A stretch of 64,000 nucleotides of DNA from Streptomyces sp. R28 (GTDB lineage: Bacteria > Actinomycetota > Actinomycetes > Streptomycetales > Streptomycetaceae): the NCBI RefSeq assembly GCF_041052385.1, contig NZ_CP163439.1:8731001-8795000 (forward strand), read 5' to 3'. Each line of letters starts with the position of its first letter. The stretch's first letter is position 1. The notes under the pieces are model-generated. The model ran no database searches and was not told where the DNA came from. It saw only the letters and a list, made by a program, of their open reading frames with translations. The translations under genes and the position numbers were made by a program. Below are positions 33,099-42,257 of this stretch, in pieces.

Positions 33099-34775
33099 GT
33101 GACACCAGAGGACGCTGCTCACACCGAGAAGTTCCTGGCAAAGGTGAGATCACCGCACGCGGCCCGGGCACTGCGACGATGGGCGAAACGGCACGAAGCG
33201 GTCCTCTACGACGCCAACTGGACCGGCAGAGGCTTCACGGAGGCTCAGGTGCTCGGTGCTCGCGTCCAGAAGGGTGAGGAGCACGTGCAGGGGGTGATCA
33301 TCAAAATCGTCACGAAGGGCGATCCGGACAAGGAGTTCACGGCCCATAACAAGGCGTACCGTGAATCACCCGATTTCGCCAAGCGTCACCTGGCCCGCAT
33401 CGTGGAGGGCCTTCAGCTGGAGAGCGGCGGGTCCGTCACCTTCCAGAGCGTGGCCGGAGGCGACTTCCGTGAAGCCAAGGAGATCCACGAAGCACTGCCC
33501 GAACTTCTGGACCCAGTCGGCACGTGCCAACACATCACCTCATCCTTGCTGACTGAGTGGAACACGAAGTCCACATCGAAGCCCGAGCGGATCGGCAACC
33601 TCCTGGAACAGCTGCTCGAAGACCGCCTGGCCCCCCGGGGCACCCTGCATCTGTGGGCGGCCGCGCACGAGGGACTCCTGACCACTCCCCGGAGGTGGAT
33701 CAGCCAGGGAGGGCAACTGTGGATCAATCCCTTCGCGCTGGTCGGGAAGGGCTCCCTCAGTGAACGGTTGGACTCTGTGTTCGTTACCCGTGGCAAGGTT
33801 CATGGCGACCTGCACCCGGGGAATCTGCTGCTCCCCGCGAGGGACCACACGATTCCGTTCTTCCTGGTTGACCTGGCCCGGCACAGCGATTCCAGCCCGC
33901 TGGCCTGGGATCCCGTCTATCTCCTGCTGACCACCATCGCCAAGTCCCTGTCTGTCATGGACCGTCGTACCCTCGACGCGCTTCAGCAGTGGGCCGTCGA
34001 CCCTGGCCGCCCCCAGGAGCGCAGCTGGTCTGCGCCACTGCGAGCGATCGGCGTGGGGACGACCAGAGCGGGTGAGGCGTGGGCGCTCCATGGGTCGAAC
34101 ACGGCCTCGTGGCGAACTCAGCGGCTGCTCTGCGTCGTCGCGGTCTCCCTGGTCCTCACTGGCCGCGACCATCTCCTTGAACCGTGGGAACGCGCCTGGT
34201 TCTTCTGGCTGGCGGCACGGGCGGCCACGCAACTCGTGCCGTTCGGGCCCGGCCCTGAGGAAAAGCCGCTCGACCTGCCCGCAACGCTCATACCTCAGAA
34301 CACGGTGATCCATCTCGACGATCACCGCGGCCGGGAGACGACAGGATCCGTCCGGTCGGTGGAGCTGCCGTCCGTCGTCGGCGTGGTGGACGAGGTCGGA
34401 GCGGAGACCCAGTCGGCCTCTGCCGCCACAGCGACCGTCCCGAACTCCGTCGTGCGGGAGACCACGGCCGGGGACAGCCCATGGGAAGCGTTTCTGTCGG
34501 AACTGCACACCGTACGACTGGATGCGCCGGACGCGGCCGTCTTGGCAGCGCGCACGGAGACACTGCGCTTAAGGCTGGAACGGGCACTGAGCACGCTCGG
34601 GGACGGCACGCCCGGAGGTGGGTCGGGGTCTGGCCGCGAAGCAGCGCATCTGCTCGGCGAGTTGCGGACCACGTTCGAGGAGGCGTTCCAGGCCGGGTCC
34701 ACGGACACGGACGTACGAGCCGCCTGCCGACACGCACAGTTGCTCAGGACTTGGATCCTTGGTCTGTCCTCCTGA
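33099..34775 (+). CDS. Phosphotransferase-like (APH/kinase fold) protein fused to helical C-terminal region
   Basis: This 558-residue protein has the catalytic pattern of aminoglycoside-phosphotransferase/kinase folds: GKVHGDLHPGNLLLPARDH, then a metal-binding motif in FFLVDLARHSD near residues 225-270. Residues 1-200 would be the nucleotide lobe (VQGVIIKIVTKGDPDKEF), although the glycine loop is not obvious. The last 150 residues are low-complexity plus helices. GTG 33099 follows AGGAGG. A helical gene follows after 18 bp. The substrate could be a protein or small molecule. Confidence 0.65.
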   Translation: MTPEDAAHTEKFLAKVRSPHAARALRRWAKRHEAVLYDANWTGRGFTEAQVLGARVQKGEEHVQGVIIKIVTKGDPDKEFTAHNKAYRESPDFAKRHLARIVEGLQLESGGSVTFQSVAGGDFREAKEIHEALPELLDPVGTCQHITSSLLTEWNTKSTSKPERIGNLLEQLLEDRLAPRGTLHLWAAAHEGLLTTPRRWISQGGQLWINPFALVGKGSLSERLDSVFVTRGKVHGDLHPGNLLLPARDHTIPFFLVDLARHSDSSPLAWDPVYLLLTTIAKSLSVMDRRTLDALQQWAVDPGRPQERSWSAPLRAIGVGTTRAGEAWALHGSNTASWRTQRLLCVVAVSLVLTGRDHLLEPWERAWFFWLAARAATQLVPFGPGPEEKPLDLPATLIPQNTVIHLDDHRGRETTGSVRSVELPSVVGVVDEVGAETQSASAATATVPNSVVRETTAGDSPWEAFLSELHTVRLDAPDAAVLAARTETLRLRLERALSTLGDGTPGGGSGSGREAAHLLGELRTTFEEAFQAGSTDTDVRAACRHAQLLRTWILGLSS

Positions 34776-34793
34776 CCGCACAACCGTCGCGAC

Positions 34794-35246
34794 ATGGCCG
34801 AACCCGCCTCCCTCATCCTGGGGCGTGCCCGACGTGCCCTTGAGGAGATACGTGACCTGACCGAGGACATAGAGGCGCTCGAACGGGAGATTCCGTCGTG
34901 TGTCCGCAGGGTGGAGCGGATGCGGCAAGAGCTCACGGGGCAGTTCTCCGCCCCGCTGGTCGACGCCCTGGTGAAGAAAGTGAAAGCGGTGCGCCGGGCA
35001 GCCGATGCCGTCCGGCTACTCGCCGACGGCAGGGACACGTACTCTCCCTATGAGTACTTCGAGTCATTGAGCAGGCTCGCCGGCTTCCTGGAGAATGAAC
35101 TCGACACGGCCATCGCCCTCTTCGCCACCGCGGAGAGAAACACCCCGTCCGCGTTGCGGAGTCACGAACACGGTCAGGTGATCAGCATGCCGATCGACGA
35201 GAAGGTTGAGCCCGACGATGGTGACGGCCGTCGTCGAACGAGTTGA
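34794..35246 (+). CDS. Helical (coiled-coil) protein downstream of the phosphotransferase-like gene
   Basis: This 150-residue protein consists of long helices (RARRALEEIRDLTEDIEALE; LVDALVKKVKAVRRAADAVR; FLENELDTAIALFATAERN) and a charged tail. No family recognised. It is probably cotranscribed with the gene at 33099 (18-bp gap) and converges on the membrane gene at 35254, with only 7 bp between the stops. Confidence 0.6.
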   Translation: MAEPASLILGRARRALEEIRDLTEDIEALEREIPSCVRRVERMRQELTGQFSAPLVDALVKKVKAVRRAADAVRLLADGRDTYSPYEYFESLSRLAGFLENELDTAIALFATAERNTPSALRSHEHGQVISMPIDEKVEPDDGDGRRRTS

Positions 35247-35253
35247 CGTCTTC

Positions 35254-35946
35254 TCAGTTCACGGACGGCCCCAGGACGAGTTGTTCCAGAGCGGACATGG
35301 CTGCATTCATGGGGTGGATGAACTCGTGTCGAAACCTGCTGGACTCCGCATAGGGACCGATGAAATCGGCCAGTTCGGGCAAGCTGCTCAGCTCTGCTTC
35401 CGGGCCCGCCGCCACCGGCATGCAGTCCTCGTACTCCGTGATCAGCAGTCGCAGGTAGTCCGAGGCTGTGTCGAGTGACTCCGCGGGACCGCGGTCCGCA
35501 CCGAGGACGCCGCTGTGAGCGCCCATGATCCGGGACATGGTCTCCAGAGCCAGCTGCGCGTCCAGGATCGCCTGCAGCAACTCGTCGTACCGGGCCAGCC
35601 GGACCCGACGGTGCGCGTCGTCCGGACCGCCGGTCAGGGCGGTGGCACGCAGCAGCCGCCGTGCACGCTTCGCGGTGTTGTAGTGCGCGACGAGATCACG
35701 GAGATAATCCCGGCGGGTCTCCCGAAGGGCCTCGGCGCGCTCCTCCTGCTGCCGGATCCGCTCCGCACGGCGGTCCGCCTCGCGATTCAACGCCTGATAG
35801 ACGAGTGAGACTCCGCCCCCGAGTACCGCCACCAGGAAGAACTGGAGCAAGGCTTTGTACGGTTCGGCACCTATCGCTCTCGATATCGGGTCGTGCCACA
35901 GCACGAGCGCGAAGACGAAGCCCGAACTGACGATCGCGCCGCACAC
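35254..35946 (-). CDS. Two-pass membrane protein with coiled coil
   Basis: This 230-residue product has two membrane helices in the first 55 residues (VSSGFVFALVLW; LLQFFLVAVLGGGVSLVYQA). A charged coiled coil follows (READRRAERIRQQEERAEAL), then an all-helical cytoplasmic domain. Function unknown. Many actinobacterial proteins of this layout are annotated only as membrane proteins. It is convergent with the helical gene. Confidence 0.62.
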   Translation of the reverse strand: MCGAIVSSGFVFALVLWHDPISRAIGAEPYKALLQFFLVAVLGGGVSLVYQALNREADRRAERIRQQEERAEALRETRRDYLRDLVAHYNTAKRARRLLRATALTGGPDDAHRRVRLARYDELLQAILDAQLALETMSRIMGAHSGVLGADRGPAESLDTASDYLRLLITEYEDCMPVAAGPEAELSSLPELADFIGPYAESSRFRHEFIHPMNAAMSALEQLVLGPSVN

Positions 35947-36093
35947 TATGGCGACCGCCGACCGATACCTGAAAGAACTCCCCGTGGTGTCGATGTCCGG
36001 ATCTTAGTGCCAGTTCCGTTGCACGTCGACGGCGCAAATCCTCGGGGGCCGGGATCCTCTGGGCCGGTGGGAGTTCGTCTCCGAAGTGCGTCT

Positions 36094-36250
36094 GTCGACC
36101 CCACACCCGCGGGGATCCTCCCTCGCCCAGATCGTCCAGCACGGGCAGGCCGTCGTCGACCCCGCACCCGCACCCGCGGGGGGTTCGCTGAACAGTTCCT
36201 CCGGCTCCGGCGCGTTGCACCCGTCGACCCCTCGCCGCAGGGGCGAACCG
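36094..36250 (+). CRISPR. Short degenerate CRISPR-like array (type I-E-like repeats)
   Basis: GTCGACCCC-type units start at 36094, 36155 and 36223. The first reads GTCGACCCCACACCCGCGGG then GATCCTCC (28 bp), as in Streptomyces type I-E repeats with a CCCC/GGGG stem. The next unit begins exactly 61 bp later (28 + 33). It has a 6-bp ACCCGC duplication. The third (GTCGACCCCTCGCCGCAGGG then GCGAACCG) is more decayed. A further GTCGAC at 36025 may be a fourth relic. No cas gene is present in the window. Confidence 0.42.
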
Positions 36251-36787
36251 TTGGGCACCGTCGAAGGGGTCTTAAACTGGAGGTGGTCCCGCCTACGAAG
36301 GGCGAACTGACACAAGGAGATCGGCCTAGACCAGAAGTGGCTTTGGCTGTTGCTGTCTTGGGATGAATCCAGGTCCTCCACGTCGAAGCTCGCACCGGCT
36401 ACGTGCTGTAAGTGCTCTGTGAGGCAGGCTGTCACCGCCTGCCATTGAGCCTGCCGGTTCGTGAACGCCTAATCGGCGGAGATGCTCCGATCGTTCGAGC
36501 TGAACAGCGTGCGAAGGTCCCGCCCAGCCACGCCTCGCCTCCCCGTGTTGATCAACTGGTGTCAATCTACGCACTCGCGAGGACTACGGGGCAAGCCCGC
36601 ATCCGGGCAGCATCTGCCAATGTCCTTACCTCAGTTGGAGGCAAGTCAGTGGAGGGCGTTGCGGACTTCGGTCAGAGGCTGGCGATCGCGGGGTGCAGTA
36701 GAGCTTGTAAGTCAGCAGTACGGCTTGCCGTCCTGGCCTAGGTGAGATCCACATGCTGGTGCTGGTGAAGCCGGCGCCAAGGCTTGG
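36251..36787. other. Gene-poor region between the CRISPR-like array and the lanthipeptide cluster
   Basis: About 540 bp of lower GC with no recognisable coding frame on either strand. It includes AACTGGAGG-containing sequence just after the array, but I cannot identify a leader or an attachment site. Confidence 0.4.
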
Positions 36788-37744
36788 TCAGCGCCCCAGG
36801 GTTGCCTCCCGGGCAGCGCGTGCCCAGACGGCCTGCTGGCGGGTGGTGAAGCCCATGCGGTTCCAGTGGAAGAGGATGTGTCTGGCCAGGATGCCGCGCA
36901 GCCCGAGCTGAAGGTCGCCCGCACGTGCTGCTGCGCCGAGGGCTTGTGCGCCGTGCTCCATGCTGGTGACCCAGGCACGCAGAAGCATCAGGGGCCCGTC
37001 ACAGAGTGCTGGGCCGGCGTCGAGCATCAGGAGCCGGCGTAGCGCTCCCACCATGCCGCTGACCTTGTCGGGGGACATGTCTGTGGGCAGGGGACGTCTG
37101 GCTTCGGCCTGCCCCCACACGTCTCCCTGTTCGCCCCACTCCAGCCCAGCGGCGCGCAGGAACAGCGTGGTGACGAGGAAGGAAGTCTCCTTGGGCCCGA
37201 GGAACTCCCCAGGGGCGTCGGTGACGTGCTGGTAGTAGCGGAGCACGCCGACGCTGTCGGCGTGGAACAGGGCATGGGCGAGCCTCATGCCGCGCGGGCC
37301 ACCGAACGCGACGGATTCCGGTTCGTACAGGGAGGGCCACCACCAAGTGGCCGCACCGCAGGACAGGGCGTTGTCGAGGGCTTTGGAGACGTGCTCGATG
37401 GTGTCCTCGGTCCTCGCGCCCGGGGCCAGCTGGACGCGTAGGCGCCAGCAGGGGTACTTGCGTACGAACCACCATGCTGCGACCGGCCCGGTGTTCAGGG
37501 CCGACAGGAGATGGGTGCGGAAGGCGCGATCTGCGTTGGGATAGTCGGCAAACTCGATGTTCACCTGATGCCAGTCCGTGGGTGGGGTGTCGAGTGCGGC
37601 CCGGCCGGCGGCGCGGTAGCGCTCGACCGCCTCGGCCAGTCGGGCAGGGGTCGTGCTGGCTCTGACAGCTGCTTCTTTGACAGGCGTGCCGGTGAGGACG
37701 GACAGCACCGCGTCCTCCAGCACGCCGGGGTCTTTGTGGTCCAC
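36788..37744 (-). CDS. Thiopeptide-type (SpaB_C/Lant_dehydr_C) biosynthesis protein
   Basis: This 318-residue protein matches the stand-alone SpaB C-terminal family: WHQVNIEFADYPNADRAFRT, AWWFVRKYPCWRLRVQLAPG, SLYEPESVAFGGPRGMRLAH and a C-terminal helical part ending near NRMGFTTRQQAVWARAA. Relatives perform glutamate elimination during dehydration, or pyridine formation in thiopeptides. GTG 37744 follows GAGGAG; an ATG at 37780 overlaps lanC by 28 bp and lacks a site. It is unusual next to a full-length LanB that already has this domain. Confidence 0.82.
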   Translation of the reverse strand: MDHKDPGVLEDAVLSVLTGTPVKEAAVRASTTPARLAEAVERYRAAGRAALDTPPTDWHQVNIEFADYPNADRAFRTHLLSALNTGPVAAWWFVRKYPCWRLRVQLAPGARTEDTIEHVSKALDNALSCGAATWWWPSLYEPESVAFGGPRGMRLAHALFHADSVGVLRYYQHVTDAPGEFLGPKETSFLVTTLFLRAAGLEWGEQGDVWGQAEARRPLPTDMSPDKVSGMVGALRRLLMLDAGPALCDGPLMLLRAWVTSMEHGAQALGAAARAGDLQLGLRGILARHILFHWNRMGFTTRQQAVWARAAREATLGR

Positions 37745-37752
37745 TTCACTCC

Positions 37753-38892
37753 TCAGCACAAGAGCAGGCAGCTGTCCCATTCAGTGGCGGGCTCGGAACC
37801 CGGTACGGCGCCTTGGAAGGCCAGGGCTGCCCCTGCCGCTCCTTCGAGAAAGCCAGGTTCCTTGGGAGGGCTGAGGGCGAGGAAGCGTTCGCGGAGTACG
37901 GGGAGTCGGTCGGTGAACGCGGTGGGTGTCTCGGCGTCCTCGGCGACGCGTTGGACGGTGCGTAGCAGGCCGCCGACTCCGTGGCACAGGCCGCGGGTGG
38001 TGAGTTGGTTGAGTTGAGGCGGGTCGGCCAGGCAGCAGAGGAGGGCGCGTTCAGCCATCCGCTTGCGGTCGGCGTCGGCAAGAGCCATTGCTGCAAGCTG
38101 CTGTGCGCGAGCCAGGCCGGGAGTCCCGTAGCACCAGGACGGTGCGGTTGGCTGTACGGGTGCGTGGCCTGTCTCAGTGATCCAGCGCGGCCAGCGGGTC
38201 CCGCGGTGGTCGCTGTGGCGGATGCGGTCGAGCCAGCCGCAGATGCGGGTCATGGCGGTGTCGTGGTCGGTCACGGTGACGCCGTGGCGCTTGGCGAGGG
38301 CGAGGAGGGCGAGCGGGCCGGTGATGCCGTGGGCGAGACCGGCGTTGGCATGACCGCCCGGCGTTGCCGACTTATCGCTGGCCGGGGAGTGTCCGACCCA
38401 CCAGCCGGGGAGCGGCTCGCCCTTGGGCCCGGCAACTGGTTCGGTGAGCCGGACCAAGTACTCCAGGACAGCCTTCAGCTCGTCACTGTCCGGCCGGCGG
38501 CGCAGCAGGAGGGCGCCGAGCCCTGTCAGGCCACGGAACAGGTCGTACTCGGCGAAGCCGGCATGGCAGCCCTGGTCGATGCGTGCGTGGGCGGAAGCCA
38601 GACGGCGGCGGGTGTGTGCGGCGACGACGTCGTCCAGTGTGTGCAGGGCTTCGGCATAGCGGTCGCTGTCGGCGGCGGCCAGGTGCAGGACGTAAGTCAT
38701 CGCGGGTGCGCCCAGGTACAGGCTGGCATCGTCTCCATCGATGAGGGGGCCGATGGCGGCGAGTTGCCGGTGTACGGACTGCCAGGGGGCGAGCCCGCGC
38801 CGGGCTGGTTCGATGTGGAGCAGGGTGATGCCGAGGGGGCCGTGCGCGAGGGACTGCCGGGTGGCCAGGCCCGCCTCGGGCGCATTGGTCAC
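37753..38892 (-). CDS. Lanthipeptide cyclase, LanC-like
   Basis: This 379-residue LanC-type zinc enzyme joins dehydrated Ser/Thr to Cys to form lanthionine rings. Zinc ligands are visible as C254 (SWCYGTPG) and C303-H304 (LCHGVGG). The helical barrel signature HANAGLAHGITGPLALLALA is also present. The GTG at 38892 overlaps the stop of lanB (GTGA), so the two enzymes are coupled. Confidence 0.92.
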   Translation of the reverse strand: MTNAPEAGLATRQSLAHGPLGITLLHIEPARRGLAPWQSVHRQLAAIGPLIDGDDASLYLGAPAMTYVLHLAAADSDRYAEALHTLDDVVAAHTRRRLASAHARIDQGCHAGFAEYDLFRGLTGLGALLLRRRPDSDELKAVLEYLVRLTEPVAGPKGEPLPGWWVGHSPASDKSATPGGHANAGLAHGITGPLALLALAKRHGVTVTDHDTAMTRICGWLDRIRHSDHRGTRWPRWITETGHAPVQPTAPSWCYGTPGLARAQQLAAMALADADRKRMAERALLCCLADPPQLNQLTTRGLCHGVGGLLRTVQRVAEDAETPTAFTDRLPVLRERFLALSPPKEPGFLEGAAGAALAFQGAVPGSEPATEWDSCLLLC

Positions 38893-41800
38893 CGTGGGGC
38901 TCCTTGGCTGCGGGCGGTCCAGGACAGGGCGGCGGCGCGGGCGAGGCGGCGGCAGGTGGCTTCGCCGTCGGGGTCGATGCCGGCAACGCGGTTGTGGTGC
39001 ATGTGCAGTAGGGATGGCAGTACGGCGGCTGGGTCGGCACCGTTGGCTTTGAGGGCCTGGTGGTAGGCGGTGAGGGTGTCTCGGCGCAGGGCCCACGTTG
39101 TGGCGACGTAGGCGCTGTCCGGCAGGGACTGCAGGGAGGCGCGGTCGGGGTCCGGGGTGATGAGACGGATCGCCGTGGTGAGTACGTCACGGGGTGCGGG
39201 GTCGCCGTCGTTCTTCAGGAGGTTGGTCGTGAGCCATGTTCGGCTGTCTGCGGGTGAGCCGAGGAAAGTGTCGGCGATGTCCACGAAGCTGGCGGCGGTG
39301 ACTGCAGGCCGCAGGCGATCGGGGACGGGAAGGGTCGTCTGCGCGAGGGCGGCGGCGGAGTCCGCGGCGAAGAACCCTTCGGCGGCCTCCAGGACGGTGC
39401 CGGTGCCGTAGCGACCAGTCTCCGGCTCGTCGGTGTCCCACTGCACGCGCTGGATCAGGCCCTCGGCGCGTAGCTCTGCGGCCCACGCGGCGACGCGCTG
39501 TGCGACGTCACCGAAGGCGTGCGGGTCTGACAGGCGGAGCCGCAGTCGCAGGTGGGCGTCGGGGTCGGCGTAGCGGGTGAACCACCAGTTCGGCCCCTCG
39601 GCTCCCCAGTTGCTCAGCAGCCGCGGCAGGCGGGTGGTCAGCACCTCCGGCACGCGGTCGGAGTTGCCGTACAGCTTGAGGTACGCCCACTCGCTCGCGC
39701 CTGGTATCCGGCCGGAGGCGCGGCTCACCACGGCCGTCGTCCGGGAGATGGGCGTGGGGGTGGGCGGCTGGTGGGCGGCGAAGGGCACTGTGATCTCATG
39801 CGTGCGTCCCACCCAGCCGAACGCGCTCTCCGGAGGCGCCTCGTGCAGCACCACTGTTCCGTTTCGGTCCAGCTCGGCCTGAAGGAGCTGGACGTGGGCG
39901 GAGATGTCGAGGTCCAGGCGCAGCCGTTGGTCGTCGCTGCCGACGTAGACGGTGCGCGGTACGCCGTAACGGATGCGCCAGTCGGTGAAGCGGAAGGCCC
40001 AGTTGTCTCCGCCAAGGTCTCGGGCGCGTAGTCGCCAGCACGCGGCGGACAGGATGGTGCGGCCGACGCGCACTTCGGGCAGGAACAGCAGTTGGGCCGC
40101 CGCGCCCCAGGCAAAGGGGAGGAGGACCGCGGCGTGCGAGCGGTGCAGTTCGCACACGAAGCGGACAAGTGGGTGGGTGGCGTTGGCGAGTTCCACGGCG
40201 TTCATGACCGACGGTTCGATCGGTCGACCGGTGGCCAACTGCACCAGGTACAGGCGTTGGGAGTCGGCGACGACGCCGAGGTCGTCCAGGTCGAGTGTGG
40301 CGTGCGGGTTGTGCTCGCTGACGGACAGCACGTTCGGCACGACGGCCGGGGCGCGGGCGACGTTGTACGTCGGCAGCCGCAGCGGCGGGCTGGAGACCTG
40401 GCCTCGGGCGGCGCCGGCGGTGAGCGTCGGCAGGTCGGCGTACGCGGCGGTCATCCGCTCCCGGTCGGGTCGCTCCAGCATGGTCAGGAAGCGGCCGGTA
40501 GTCGTGCCGGCCGCGAGGGAGAGCCCGGCCGTGCTCAGGGCGAACCGGCCGCGCTCCAGGTCCTTCAGGGAGGGCGACAGCACGGTGAAGCACAGTTCGA
40601 CGTGCGCGGGAACCTGGTCGGGCTCGCCGAGGGACAGCGCCTGGATGTCCTCCTCGCTGAGGATGATCTCGCGCTGGTCGTTGAGGGCTGCGTTCTGGGC
40701 GAGGGCGAGGAGGTATTCGTCGCGACGGCTCGTTGCCAGCACCGGGCGCTTCAGGACCGTCCTGCGGTAGCCGACTGGAAAGCCGAGGCCGGTGTCTGGG
40801 TCGGTGAGGTCACGCAAGGGGACGATGGCGCCCATGCTGTAGCGCTCAAGAAACCGCGTCCGGTAGTCGTTCCAGGCCGGGGAGCCGTCCGGGTATGGCG
40901 TGATCCGGGCCATGACCTCCAGGGCGCGCTCCGCCTCACGGGTCACGATCTCCGGCAGGACGATGTTGCAGTCGGGCCGTAGGTTGACGACCAGGGTGCG
41001 GTCCGTGATGCCGGTGAGGGCGGTCATCCTTGCGCTGGCCTGTGCGCGGAGAGACTTTTGGTTGTCCAGTGGGCCGCTGTTGTGGGCGATGAGGAGCGTG
41101 CGAATCTGCCGCAACTTCGTGGCCGTGTCGGAGGCAGCTTCGGCTGTTTCGAGCTGGTCGACCAGGTGACCGAGTGTGTCGTCGCACGTCATGGGGGCGT
41201 GCAGGCTGCTCAGAAGCACCCGGTGCTCGACAAGGCTGCGCAGCACGTCCTCGATCACCGCAGGCGGGGTCTCGGGATAGTCGCTGGACAGCTTGGCCGT
41301 GAGGTCGCCGACCGTGATGGGCGTACGGGCCAGAGCCAGTACCGCTTCGACGGCTGGGGTGCGCCGTAGCCGCGTATCGGTGGGACCGTCAGCGTCACCC
41401 GGCTGATGCTGCACAGTGATGCTGCCCCCGCGCACCCTGCAGGTGGGGTCGGCGATGACATGCAGGTGCCGCAGCACCTCCAGGTCGCGTTCCAGGACGG
41501 TGATGACGTCCTTCAGCCACACCGCGTCGGCGTGCACGAAGGCGCGGTGTTCGGCGCCCCACTGGACTCGGGCTGTACCCCCGACACGTATAGGGGCGGG
41601 CCCGGCGAACAGCCCGAACGGCGTGGCGCGGTGCTGCATCCGCAGGAGGTAGCGGGCCAGGGAGACAGCTGTGCGCCTGACGATCCTTGGTCGCCGGGGT
41701 TCTCCGCCGAGCACCTTGCGGACAGTGTCGGCAAGGAGGGGGGTGGCGACCTCGATCGCAGCGGCCACGGTGTCATCCGTCCAGACCTGGGCGATCCACT

Positions 41801-41918
41801 CCTGCAACCGGTGCACGTCAGCGGACGCGTCGCCGTACAGATCTGGCCAGGGAGGCAGCGTCGCCGTCAACGGGAACACCGAAGCTCTGATCACTCCCGC
41901 ATCAATAGCGCGATACAT
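38889..41918 (-). CDS. Class I lanthipeptide dehydratase, LanB
   Basis: This 1009-residue full-length dehydratase has an N-terminal glutamylation domain (RTAVSLARYLLRMQHRATPF-GLFAG; VNLRPDCNIVLPEIVTREAE). Its C-terminal elimination domain starts near residue 745 (SEWAYLKLYGNSDRVPEVLT; PNWWFTRYADPDAHLRLRLR). It uses glutamyl-tRNA to dehydrate Ser/Thr in the precursor. ATG 41918 (MYRAIDAG) has GGAGG at 8 bp. The upstream ATG at 41936 does not. The precursor gene is 79 bp upstream. Confidence 0.94.
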   Translation of the reverse strand: MYRAIDAGVIRASVFPLTATLPPWPDLYGDASADVHRLQEWIAQVWTDDTVAAAIEVATPLLADTVRKVLGGEPRRPRIVRRTAVSLARYLLRMQHRATPFGLFAGPAPIRVGGTARVQWGAEHRAFVHADAVWLKDVITVLERDLEVLRHLHVIADPTCRVRGGSITVQHQPGDADGPTDTRLRRTPAVEAVLALARTPITVGDLTAKLSSDYPETPPAVIEDVLRSLVEHRVLLSSLHAPMTCDDTLGHLVDQLETAEAASDTATKLRQIRTLLIAHNSGPLDNQKSLRAQASARMTALTGITDRTLVVNLRPDCNIVLPEIVTREAERALEVMARITPYPDGSPAWNDYRTRFLERYSMGAIVPLRDLTDPDTGLGFPVGYRRTVLKRPVLATSRRDEYLLALAQNAALNDQREIILSEEDIQALSLGEPDQVPAHVELCFTVLSPSLKDLERGRFALSTAGLSLAAGTTTGRFLTMLERPDRERMTAAYADLPTLTAGAARGQVSSPPLRLPTYNVARAPAVVPNVLSVSEHNPHATLDLDDLGVVADSQRLYLVQLATGRPIEPSVMNAVELANATHPLVRFVCELHRSHAAVLLPFAWGAAAQLLFLPEVRVGRTILSAACWRLRARDLGGDNWAFRFTDWRIRYGVPRTVYVGSDDQRLRLDLDISAHVQLLQAELDRNGTVVLHEAPPESAFGWVGRTHEITVPFAAHQPPTPTPISRTTAVVSRASGRIPGASEWAYLKLYGNSDRVPEVLTTRLPRLLSNWGAEGPNWWFTRYADPDAHLRLRLRLSDPHAFGDVAQRVAAWAAELRAEGLIQRVQWDTDEPETGRYGTGTVLEAAEGFFAADSAAALAQTTLPVPDRLRPAVTAASFVDIADTFLGSPADSRTWLTTNLLKNDGDPAPRDVLTTAIRLITPDPDRASLQSLPDSAYVATTWALRRDTLTAYHQALKANGADPAAVLPSLLHMHHNRVAGIDPDGEATCRRLARAAALSWTARSQGAPR

Positions 41919-41997
41919 GGGACATGCCTCCTTCATCGTTACGACGGTGTGCGGGGCCGGACCGGCAAGGAGCCTCGGCCCGGCCCCGCGCGGCGGG

Positions 41998-42192
41998 TCA
42001 GCCGCCGATGCAGGTGCTGTTGGAGCAGGCGGACTGGCAGGTGGAGCCGCAGTTGTCGCTGGTGTCGTTCAGCAGCGAGCCGAGGACCGGGGCGGAGGCG
42101 ACGGTCTCGATACGGAGGTCGAAGTCCAACGCTGCGTCGGCCCCGAAGTCCGTGGCGGCCTTCAGGGTGGTGCCTGTGTTCTGCGGTGCCAT
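41998..42192 (-). CDS. FxLD-family lanthipeptide precursor peptide
   Basis: The 64-residue precursor has an acidic leader with ALDFDLRIETV (F24-D25-L26, the FxLD-type LanB recognition motif with R instead of the last D) and a C-terminal core. The core reads LLNDTSDNCGSTCQSACSNS followed by TCIGG. Cys at 48, 52, 56 and 61 and eight Ser/Thr allow up to four rings. D43 or D46 could be the target of the neighbouring methyltransferase. ATG 42192 has GAGGAG at 6 bp. Confidence 0.9.
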   Translation of the reverse strand: MAPQNTGTTLKAATDFGADAALDFDLRIETVASAPVLGSLLNDTSDNCGSTCQSACSNSTCIGG

Positions 42193-42257
42193 CGCGTTCT
42201 CCTCGTCTGGAGAGGTGGGTGGATTTGCCTTACGGCCTGATCGCGACGCGGGCGGCG

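Noticed and set aside
35893..36435. Open frames on both strands across the CRISPR-like units
   Set aside because: They are low-complexity Pro/Arg frames produced by the C-runs and G-runs of the repeats.
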